Assembly: GCF_031082345.1 (NCBI RefSeq)
Contig: NZ_JAVHLH010000106.1
Span: 1-6,991 of the forward strand
Direction: 5' to 3'
Length of the DNA stretch: 6,991 nt
DNA from: Brevundimonas sp.
GTDB lineage: Bacteria; Pseudomonadota; Alphaproteobacteria; Caulobacterales; Caulobacteraceae
A program made the position numbers and the translations under genes. The notes under the pieces were generated by a model, which did no database searches, was not told the DNA's origin, and worked only from the letters and a program-made list of their open reading frames with translations. Shown here piece after piece: positions 1 to 6,002 of this stretch (within the stretch, counting starts at the first letter, position 1; each line of letters begins with the position of its first letter).

Positions 1-1978
1 CGTCGGAGGCGTCGGCGTCGCGCCGGAAGCTCAGGTCGAGGGCGGCGTCGGTGAGGATCAGCGCCCCGGCGCTGACACGGCCGAAGGCGGCTTTCAGGTC
101 GGCCGTGGGCCGCGCCAGCGTGCCGCCGACCGTTCCGTCGCCCGTCATGGCGCCGTCGATCTCGACCGGGCCGACGCCGAACGGACCGCGCGCGTTCCAG
201 TTCATCGCCAGACGCAGGCGGCCATCGCCCTCGATGAAGCCCCGCGCCGCCGCATTGCCGTGGGCGCCGGTCAGTCGGGCGGAGTCGACGACCACGCGCG
301 CGTCATTGAGCGCGCCGACCAGCTGCAGTCGGGGCGACGGCCCCAGCAGGCGGTCCAGCTCGCCGACGCCGAGGGCGAAGCCGCGCCCGCGCCCGTCGAA
401 GGTGATCTGCCACGGCGTGCCCGCTCGCGGCATCGAGGCGGCGATCGTGCCGCCGAAGGCGCCTTCGGCGCCGTCGCGTAGGCGGGAGGCGTCGGTGACC
501 TCGGCCCGGCCGCGGAAGCCGAGACCGCCCAGCAGGTTGCGTCCGCCCGTGCCTGTGACCTTGAGGGCCCGGCCGGCGGCGTCCAGCCGTTCAAGCAGGA
601 TCGAACCGTCCGCCAGGCGCGCGGCCTCGAACTGGACCCGCGGGGTCGCGCCCAGCAGCCCGCCGACCATCCCGGCCGTCGAACCGCCCGCCACGCGGAC
701 GTCGCCGTCGATATCGTACCGGCCGTTGCGGGCCTGGATGTTGACCGGCCCGCGAACGCGTTGCGCCTGGTAGCTGGACAGTTCGGCGTCCCGCACGTCG
801 ATCGAGCCGTCGAGGCTCCAGGCGGCGGCGTCGCCCCGGAACAGGGCCGACCAGGTCGCGGCCCCGCCGAACGGCCGCCCGGCCAGCCGGGTCAGGGACG
901 GAGTCGAGACATTCACGCGGATGCCGCGCGGCGCGCTGCGGTCGCTGACGCGGACCAGGCCGCTGGCGCGGGAGGTCAGGTTTTCGGAGACCAGCCGCCA
1001 ACCGACGCCCTGCAGGCCGTCGTCATTGCGGTCCGGGGCCATGGCGAGGGCGAATTTGGCGGTGCGGCCGATCCGGCGCGCGAACGGTTCCAGCAGGTCC
1101 GAACCGGAGAAGTCGACGAAGCCGGCGATGTTGGCCTGATCAGGTCCGTAGGCGCCCTTGATGGTCAGCGGGGTGAAGTCGCCGGTCCGCACCATGGCGT
1201 CCACCACCTCGCCGTTGACGATCGCGGTCGCCACAAAGGGCTCGTCCGGAGAATAGCCGAGGGCGCCGGCGATCGGGCCGCCGCGGGCCTCCCGGGCGCG
1301 CAGGTTCACGCGCATGTCGGCGATGTCGTCGCTGATCCCCGCCGTCAGGCGCAGGAAGTCGCCGGGCCGGCTGTTGCTGTCGGCGTTGACGACGATCCGC
1401 TTCAGTCCCTTGCGCGGGACCTGGGCCTCGCCCGCCAGCTTCCAGCGGCCGTACTCCTTGCTGAAGCCCTCCAGAAGTTCGACGTCGGCCGAGAAGCGAT
1501 CGATGTCGATCGACAACGGCTGCGGGCCCGGCGGTTCGGTCGACGGCTCGACCAGCGGGCGGCGGATCAGACGGACGACCTCGGCCTCGATCTCGGTGGC
1601 GTGAAACCGGCGCAGGACCAGCGGCCACCAGTTCCAGTCGACCCGAACCTTGCGAGCCTCCAGCCACACCCCGTCGGCGTCGGTCACCGTCACCCGGTCG
1701 ATGGTGAAGTCGTCGAACAGGTCGCCGCGAACGCCCTCGACGTTGATGCGGCCGTAGCGGCCGACCTTCTTGCCCGCCACGAAGGTGGTCACCAGATCCC
1801 GTCCGGAATCCGACAGCAGATACATCCGCCCGCCGACCGCGGTCACCAGCAGCAGGGCGGCCAGGATCGCCGCCGCCATGCCGCCGAAGAAGGCCAGGGC
1901 CTGCAGCCGCGTGCGCTTCTTCCGGGCCTTCACCGCCGGCGTCTCAGGCGCTTCCGATGGCGGAGTCGCGTCGGTCAA
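1..1978 (-). CDS. tamB: Translocation and assembly module subunit TamB, N-terminal part (runs off the left edge)
   Basis: TamB is a very large inner-membrane-anchored periplasmic protein that partners the outer-membrane barrel TamA; AsmA-like proteins of this kind are linked to outer-membrane protein insertion and phospholipid transport. I translated the minus strand from the TTG at 1978 to the window edge: 659 codons without a stop. Residues 1-24 are cytoplasmic and basic near the membrane (KARKKRTR), residues about 25-48 form one hydrophobic anchor, and the rest is periplasmic. Residues 78-106 (INVEGVRGDLFDDFTIDRV...) match the family's typical N-terminal segment, followed by long beta-rich, repetitive sequence with many G-D-N turns. 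The C-terminal DUF490/TamB domain lies outside the window. The TTG start overlaps the tamA stop as TTGA, with a weak AGG at 1985-1983 four bases upstream. A GTG at 1933 is possible but less likely. The position directly after tamA supports the identification. Confidence 0.9.
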   Translation of the reverse strand, partial: MTDATPPSEAPETPAVKARKKRTRLQALAFFGGMAAAILAALLLVTAVGGRMYLLSDSGRDLVTTFVAGKKVGRYGRINVEGVRGDLFDDFTIDRVTVTDADGVWLEARKVRVDWNWWPLVLRRFHATEIEAEVVRLIRRPLVEPSTEPPGPQPLSIDIDRFSADVELLEGFSKEYGRWKLAGEAQVPRKGLKRIVVNADSNSRPGDFLRLTAGISDDIADMRVNLRAREARGGPIAGALGYSPDEPFVATAIVNGEVVDAMVRTGDFTPLTIKGAYGPDQANIAGFVDFSGSDLLEPFARRIGRTAKFALAMAPDRNDDGLQGVGWRLVSENLTSRASGLVRVSDRSAPRGIRVNVSTPSLTRLAGRPFGGAATWSALFRGDAAAWSLDGSIDVRDAELSSYQAQRVRGPVNIQARNGRYDIDGDVRVAGGSTAGMVGGLLGATPRVQFEAARLADGSILLERLDAAGRALKVTGTGGRNLLGGLGFRGRAEVTDASRLRDGAEGAFGGTIAASMPRAGTPWQITFDGRGRGFALGVGELDRLLGPSPRLQLVGALNDARVVVDSARLTGAHGNAAARGFIEGDGRLRLAMNWNARGPFGVGPVEIDGAMTGDGTVGGTLARPTADLKAAFGRVSAGALILTDAALDLSFRRDADASD

Positions 1979-3765
1979 AACGCCTGTCCGATGCTGACAT
2001 AGACCTGGAAGTCGGCGTCGCCCTCGCGCTTGTCCAGCGGGAAGGCGATATCCGCCCGGATCGGGCCGAACGGCAGCTTGTAGCGCAGTCCGAAACCGGC
2101 GCCGTAGCGCAGGTTGCTGAAGTCAGGGACCTGATCGAACCCGATCGCGCCCGCGTCGACAAAGACCACGCCCTGGAAATTCCGCAGCACGTCGCGTCGC
2201 ACCTCGGCCGCGACTTCGAACAGGCTCAGGCCGCCGCGGGGCGTGTTGTCGGGCAGGCGAGGGGCGACGCCCTGATATTCGTAGCCGCGCACGGATCCGC
2301 CGCCGCCGGAGTAGAACAGGCGATCGGAGGGGACGGTCAGTTCGTCGCCGCCGAGGATCGATCCGAGCCGCACGCGGCCGGCCAGAACCGTCTTCGCATT
2401 GTCCTGGATCGGCAGATAGGCCGTCGCCTGCGCCTCGGCCCGCAGGAACACCGTGGTGTCCTCGCCCGTCACGGCTGTGGGTTGGGCCGAGGTGGTCAAT
2501 CGCCAGCCCGTGGTCGGATCCAGCGGGTCGTTGGAATAGTCAAGATAGGCGCTGCCGCGGCCCGTCAGGATGAACAGGTCGCGCTTGAGCTCGATCGGCG
2601 CCCCCGTGACCGGATCAAAGCGCTTCTCGTCATACTGGCCCGCGTCCAGGCCGACGCCGTAGCTGAACCACGAGGTCTTGCCGATCCGCTGCTGCAGGTC
2701 TGCGGCGACGGCGGCGGCGGTCCTGCGATAGGCGTCCGTGTCCTCGTTCAGCACCGCCGCCGACAGTCTCAGCGTCCGTCCGGGCCGCCGCCAGTGGGGC
2801 AGGCGGAAGTCGACGCCCAGCCGGCTGTCGACGTCCGCCGCGCGCGCCTGCCAGATCAGGGTGTCGGCGCGCCCGAACCGGTTGTGCCAGGTCCAGATCA
2901 GGTCGACGCCGGACCCCTCCGCCGTCGAGAAGGTCGCGCCGGCCTCGAGAATCCGCCGGGGGCGATCGGTCAGCGTCACCACAATCGGGCGGTTGCCGTC
3001 CGGCAGGGTCTGGTCCGTTGGCGCAAGGGCGACCCCGACGCCGTCATAGACCCCTGTCTCCAGCAGCCGGCGCTCCAGTTCGGCCACGTCTTCCGGGTCG
3101 TAGACCTCGCCCGCGCTCCATGGGGCCAGACCCGCGACCCAATTCGGATTGGTCGGGCCGCGCGTCTCCAGCCGAACGCCGTCGAGGCGGACCAGCGGGC
3201 CGGCGTTGATGTTGTAGGTCGGCTCGACTGTCAGGGTGGCGTGGTCGACCACGACGCGCCGCGGCTCGGCGCGGGCGTCGGCATGACCGCGACGGTTGAG
3301 CCCGGCGACGATCCGTCCTTCCCCGGAGATCACATCGACGGCGCGGCCCGGTTCCCCCGCCTCCAGGGCCAGATCGCCGAGAACCTGTTCCTGCAAGGCC
3401 GGGGCCGGCGGCGGTTCGATCCAGTTGACGATCGGATCGGTCAGGGCGAAGCGCGGGCCGGGCGTCACGTCGATGATGGCGATCGGCGTTTCCTCGCCCT
3501 CGACCACGTCGTCGAGGACCGGCTGATAATAGCCCTCGGAACGCAGAAGGGCCTCGGCCGCCTCGAGCGCGCCCCGGGCGCGCCGGCGGGCCTCGAACCG
3601 GTTGGACGGGGGACCGTCGACCTCGCCGATGGCGCGCTGCAGCTGCTGGCGCAGCGCGGCATCCATCTCGCCGCGCACCTCCGCCCGAGGGTCAGCCGCG
3701 GCAGCCGAAGCCAGAAGCGCGAATCCCGCCACGCTGGAAAGAAACAGGGCGGGCCTCAACGTCAA
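1975..3765 (-). CDS. tamA: Outer-membrane assembly protein TamA (Omp85/BamA family)
   Basis: This is an outer-membrane beta-barrel with periplasmic POTRA domains that works with TamB. The 596-residue protein is close in size to characterised TamA proteins. Residues 1-24 are a signal peptide (hydrophobic core FLSSVAGFALLASAAAA, likely cleavage before DPR). Residues about 55-268 look like POTRA repeats; the clearest is about 188-268, with a VRLDGVRL strand, the helix PEDVAELERRLLETGVYDGV and a final IVVTLTDRP strand. Residues about 271-596 form the 16-strand surface-antigen barrel. They include the Omp85 lid-loop motif VRGY at 492-495 after a glycine run, and a C-terminal aromatic strand ending in Phe, the usual barrel-recognition signal. 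The start is a TTG at 3765: no ATG or GTG lies in frame upstream in the preceding intergenic stretch, a GAAGG sits seven bases before it, and the next ATG would remove the signal peptide. A TTG at 3759 is an alternative. tamB follows with a four-base overlap. Confidence 0.95.
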   Translation of the reverse strand: MTLRPALFLSSVAGFALLASAAAADPRAEVRGEMDAALRQQLQRAIGEVDGPPSNRFEARRRARGALEAAEALLRSEGYYQPVLDDVVEGEETPIAIIDVTPGPRFALTDPIVNWIEPPPAPALQEQVLGDLALEAGEPGRAVDVISGEGRIVAGLNRRGHADARAEPRRVVVDHATLTVEPTYNINAGPLVRLDGVRLETRGPTNPNWVAGLAPWSAGEVYDPEDVAELERRLLETGVYDGVGVALAPTDQTLPDGNRPIVVTLTDRPRRILEAGATFSTAEGSGVDLIWTWHNRFGRADTLIWQARAADVDSRLGVDFRLPHWRRPGRTLRLSAAVLNEDTDAYRRTAAAVAADLQQRIGKTSWFSYGVGLDAGQYDEKRFDPVTGAPIELKRDLFILTGRGSAYLDYSNDPLDPTTGWRLTTSAQPTAVTGEDTTVFLRAEAQATAYLPIQDNAKTVLAGRVRLGSILGGDELTVPSDRLFYSGGGGSVRGYEYQGVAPRLPDNTPRGGLSLFEVAAEVRRDVLRNFQGVVFVDAGAIGFDQVPDFSNLRYGAGFGLRYKLPFGPIRADIAFPLDKREGDADFQVYVSIGQAF

Positions 3766-3863
3766 TCTGGAACCTTCATAAGCGGGCGGGCGCCCTGTGA
3801 ATGTCGGGCGGGCGGGGGTCGCATCCGCCGGCGGTGCAAATGGGGCGCCGCCCTGCTGTCAGG
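3766..3863 (-). other. Spacer between lipoprotein gene and tamA
   Basis: This is a 98-base gap between the lipoprotein stop and the tamA start, both on the minus strand. I see no strong hairpin followed by a T run, so read-through from the lipoprotein gene into tamA is possible. I also see no convincing promoter for tamA. The plus-strand nonamer GGGCGGGCG occurs twice, at 3784-3792 and 3806-3814, with start points 22 bases apart (about two helical turns). In this GC-rich setting that may be chance. Confidence 0.4.
3773..3777 (-). promoter_or_regulatory. Ribosome binding site of tamA
   Basis: On the minus strand GAAGG lies seven bases before the TTG at 3765. It decides the start, because the ATG at 3779 that overlaps it reads only five codons before a TGA and is in another frame. 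Confidence 0.6.
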
Positions 3864-4118
3864 TCAGTAGAACAGGGTCTCGCTGTCCGGCTGGACCGAT
3901 TCTTCCGACGTGCGCTTTTCCGTCGGCGATCGGCTGTTGTCGGGGGGCGTATCGGTGGCGCTGGGGGCGGCGACCGGCGCCTGGACTTCCTCGATGCTGG
4001 GCGCGACCGGCTCTTCGATCGGCGCATCCATGACTTCGGGCTCGGCGGGACGCGGATCATCGCACGCCGTCACGGCGAATGCGCTGGCGATAGCGACAAG
4101 GGCGAAAAGGCGTTTCAT
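3864..4118 (-). CDS. Small acidic, proline-rich lipoprotein of unknown function
   Basis: I do not recognise this 84-residue protein as a named family. It begins MKRLFALVAIASAFAVTACDD, a classic lipoprotein signal with lipobox VTAC and the lipidated cysteine at residue 19, so it should be anchored to a membrane facing the periplasm. Asp at +2 and +3 is the inner-membrane retention signal in E. coli; whether that rule holds in this lineage is uncertain. The mature 65 residues after the cysteine contain 16 Asp/Glu, 12 Pro and only four Lys/Arg, with no predicted fold, so they are probably an extended, disordered tail. An imperfect repeat is visible at 34-41 (IEEPVAPS) and 42-49 (IEEVQAPV). The start ATG has a strong GGGGAG site seven bases upstream. 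It lies 98 bases before tamA on the same strand, which makes a shared transcript and an envelope role plausible but unproven. Confidence 0.8.
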   Translation of the reverse strand: MKRLFALVAIASAFAVTACDDPRPAEPEVMDAPIEEPVAPSIEEVQAPVAAPSATDTPPDNSRSPTEKRTSEESVQPDSETLFY

Positions 4119-4125
4119 GAGTCAG

Positions 4126-4131
4126 CTCCCC
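4126..4131 (-). promoter_or_regulatory. Ribosome binding site of the lipoprotein gene
   Basis: The minus strand reads GGGGAG, seven bases before the ATG at 4118. The seven-base spacer contains a GANTC site (GACTC) directly abutting the start codon. Confidence 0.65.
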
Positions 4132-4158
4132 GGATCGGCGTTCCAACGCGCGGCGGTA

Positions 4159-4177
4159 TTGACTGTTCCATAGACAA
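4159..4177. repeat. Imperfect inverted repeat, possible operator
   Basis: TTGACT, seven bases (GTTCCAT), then AGACAA. The arms pair at five of six positions. The dyad lies 41 bases upstream of the lipoprotein ATG and about 80 bases upstream of the kinase ATG, in one of the few less GC-rich patches of the window. This is the geometry expected of a dimeric regulator site, but a dyad this short could arise by chance. Confidence 0.3.
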
Positions 4178-4243
4178 GATCGCGCGTCCGGTCATCACAC
4201 GCGGCAACCAATCCTTTTCCAATTCGCGCGAAGGTGGCGAACT

Positions 4244-4249
4244 GGAGGG
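4244..4249 (+). promoter_or_regulatory. Ribosome binding site of the hybrid kinase gene
   Basis: GGAGGG lies six bases before the ATG at 4256, a near-ideal site and spacing. It fixes this ATG as the start; the other ATG at 4277 (residue 8) has no comparable site. Confidence 0.75.
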
Positions 4250-4255
4250 CCTTCA

Positions 4256-5992
4256 ATGACGGCGACCGCCTACGCCATGGTTTCGCAGGTGCGATGCCGC
4301 GAACTGCTGACGCGTCTCGCCCTGGCCGCGTTCATCGGCGCGACGGCCTGGTTCATGGTCCCGGGCGTCTGGCCCGCCGTCTGGTTCGGCGCCGTCCTGG
4401 CCACCCAGGGACTGGACTGGCTGGTGTTCCGCCGGTTCCGGGTCAACCCGTCCTGGGAGCCGGATCGGGCCTATGTGATCCTGTGCAGCATGACCACGGT
4501 GCTGGGCGTCGTCGTCTACGCCGGCATCACCGCCTACCTGTGGTTCCGGGGCGGCGACGTGGGGCGCATCTTCGCCATGGTCCAGTGCGCCGGGGGGCTG
4601 CTGCACGTCAGCCTGCACATGCACCCCGTGCGTCCGATCCTGATTTCGGCGGTCGCCTCCCACGCCACCTATTTCCTCGGCCTCCCGATCTTCGGCGCGG
4701 TGGCCACCCGCAACTGGTCCGAGTTGCTGATCGCCATCGGATGCCTGCTTTACCTGAGCCATCTGGTCGTCGCCGTACGCCAGAGTTCGGTGACCACGAC
4801 GGCGCTCAAATCGGCCAGGGACGCCGAGCAACGCGCCCGTCAGAAGGCCGAGGTGGCCAGCGCCGCCAAGTCCGACTTCCTCGCCGTGGTCAGCCACGAG
4901 ATCCGCACGCCGATGAACGCGGTGATTTCGGCCGCCAACCTGCTTCGGCGCACCCGGCTCGACACCCGCCAGCGCGAGCACGTCTCCATGCTGATCGACG
5001 CGGGCGATGTGTTGATGGGCCTGCTCAACGACGTGCTCGACTTTTCCAAGATCGAGGCCGGCAAGATGGAGCTGGAGAGCGCCGACATGATCGTGCGCGA
5101 GCGGTTGGCGACCCTGGGCCGGCTGTGGGAGCCGCGCGCCATGGCCAACGGCGTCCGGCTGACGCTGCGAATCGCGCCCGAAGTTCCGGAAGCGGTCCGC
5201 ACGGACCCCCTCCGCTTCCAGCAGATCCTGTTCAACCTGCTCTCCAATGCGGTGAAGTTCACCGAGGACGGGGAGATCGTCGTCGCGGTCGACTGGGACG
5301 GCGCCCGCTTGTCGGTCGCGGTGTCCGACACCGGCTGTGGCATTCCCCCGGACCGGCTGGCGCAGGTCTTCAACAGTTTCGAACAGGCCGACGTCGGCAC
5401 GACCCGACGCCATGGCGGCACGGGACTCGGGCTCTCGATCAGCCGCAAGCTGGCCGAGATCATGGGCGGAACCCTGACGCTCGCCAGCGTCGAGGGGCAG
5501 GGCTCGACCTTCACCCTGTCGCTGCCGGTGGAGGCGGTCGAGGGCGCCGCGGCGCGGCCGCAGCGTCAGGTCGAGACCTCGGACACGCTCCGGGGCCGGT
5601 CCATCCTCGCCGCCGACGATCACGAGGTGAACCGGCGCATCCTGACCCTGCTGCTGGAGCCCCACGGCTGCCGTCTGACCCTCGTGGAGAATGGCGCCGA
5701 GGCCCTGGACGCCGCGTCGAACGAGCCGTTCGACGCCATTCTGATGGATATGCAGATGCCGGTCATGGACGGGCTGGAAGCCACGCGCCGCATTCGCCAG
5801 GGGAAGGTCAACGGAGGCACGCCGGTCATCGCCCTGACCGCCAATGCGCTCGACGCCCACCGCGCGGCCTGGGACGCGGCGGGCGTTCACGCCTTTCTGA
5901 CCAAGCCGATCGACCCGGTCATGCTGGCGGGAACCCTCGCCGAAGCCTGCGCCGCCGAGCGTCGGGAACCGGTCGACAGCGCCGTCGCCTGA
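4256..5992 (+). CDS. Membrane-bound hybrid sensor histidine kinase/response regulator
   Basis: This 578-residue protein autophosphorylates on a histidine and passes the phosphate to its own receiver domain, normally feeding a separate phosphotransfer protein. Residues about 19-174 contain six likely membrane helices (about 19-35, 38-56, 72-97, 104-120, 127-148, 156-174). Arginines at 59-62 and 126 and the following kinase place both ends in the cytoplasm. No PAS, GAF or HAMP domain is apparent. A helical linker (about 176-205) leads to the dimerisation domain with SHEIRTPMN and phospho-acceptor His214. The ATPase domain has all expected boxes: N box NLLSNAVKFT with Asn331, G1 DTGCGI at 358-363, F box FNSFEQ at 372-377 and G2 GGTGLGL at 387-393. 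The receiver (about 448-565) has acidic Asp454/Asp455, phospho-acceptor Asp498 in LMDMQMPVMDG, Thr528 and Lys550, so it looks fully active. No partner regulator is adjacent. The signal sensed is unknown. Confidence 0.95.
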   Translation: MTATAYAMVSQVRCRELLTRLALAAFIGATAWFMVPGVWPAVWFGAVLATQGLDWLVFRRFRVNPSWEPDRAYVILCSMTTVLGVVVYAGITAYLWFRGGDVGRIFAMVQCAGGLLHVSLHMHPVRPILISAVASHATYFLGLPIFGAVATRNWSELLIAIGCLLYLSHLVVAVRQSSVTTTALKSARDAEQRARQKAEVASAAKSDFLAVVSHEIRTPMNAVISAANLLRRTRLDTRQREHVSMLIDAGDVLMGLLNDVLDFSKIEAGKMELESADMIVRERLATLGRLWEPRAMANGVRLTLRIAPEVPEAVRTDPLRFQQILFNLLSNAVKFTEDGEIVVAVDWDGARLSVAVSDTGCGIPPDRLAQVFNSFEQADVGTTRRHGGTGLGLSISRKLAEIMGGTLTLASVEGQGSTFTLSLPVEAVEGAAARPQRQVETSDTLRGRSILAADDHEVNRRILTLLLEPHGCRLTLVENGAEALDAASNEPFDAILMDMQMPVMDGLEATRRIRQGKVNGGTPVIALTANALDAHRAAWDAAGVHAFLTKPIDPVMLAGTLAEACAAERREPVDSAVA

Positions 5993-6002
5993 GGGCGCGG
6001 CG

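Larger units (their letters stand above)
4119..4255. promoter_or_regulatory. Divergent intergenic region between lipoprotein and kinase genes
   Basis: These 137 bases must hold the promoters of both divergent genes. A TTGACT at 4159-4164 resembles a -35 box for the kinase, but no well-placed -10 follows; the best match to the Caulobacter GCTANAWC type is ACAAGATC at 4174-4181, with a spacing that is too short. On the minus strand I see no convincing promoter for the lipoprotein. Other structure is an imperfect dyad at 4159-4177, a perfect 10-base palindrome TTCGCGCGAA at 4223-4232, and the hexamer CGCGCG at 4147, 4181 and 4225. Confidence 0.5.

Noticed and set aside
761..2002. 413-codon open frame on the plus strand opposite tamB
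   Set aside because: The opposite strand translates to a clear TamB with a membrane anchor and family motif through the whole stretch. The plus frame is rich in Ala, Gly, Asp, Arg and Gln and shows no recognisable protein.
3784..3814. Repeated GGGCGGGCG as an operator or terminator for tamA
   Set aside because: There are only two copies of a pure G/C nonamer in a very GC-rich spacer, with no stable stem-loop and T run. I report it only as part of the spacer description.
1957..3870. 637-codon open frame on the plus strand covering all of tamA
   Set aside because: It is an exact antisense shadow of tamA. Its composition is dominated by Arg, Ala, Gly, Asp, Gln and Val with no domain, and it has no plausible start context. 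Long shadows are normal at this GC content.
4140..4179. Alphaproteobacterial LexA box (GTTC-N7-GTTC)
   Set aside because: GTTC occurs at 4140-4143 and 4165-4168, but neither is followed by a second GTTC after seven bases (CGGC and AAGA are found instead).
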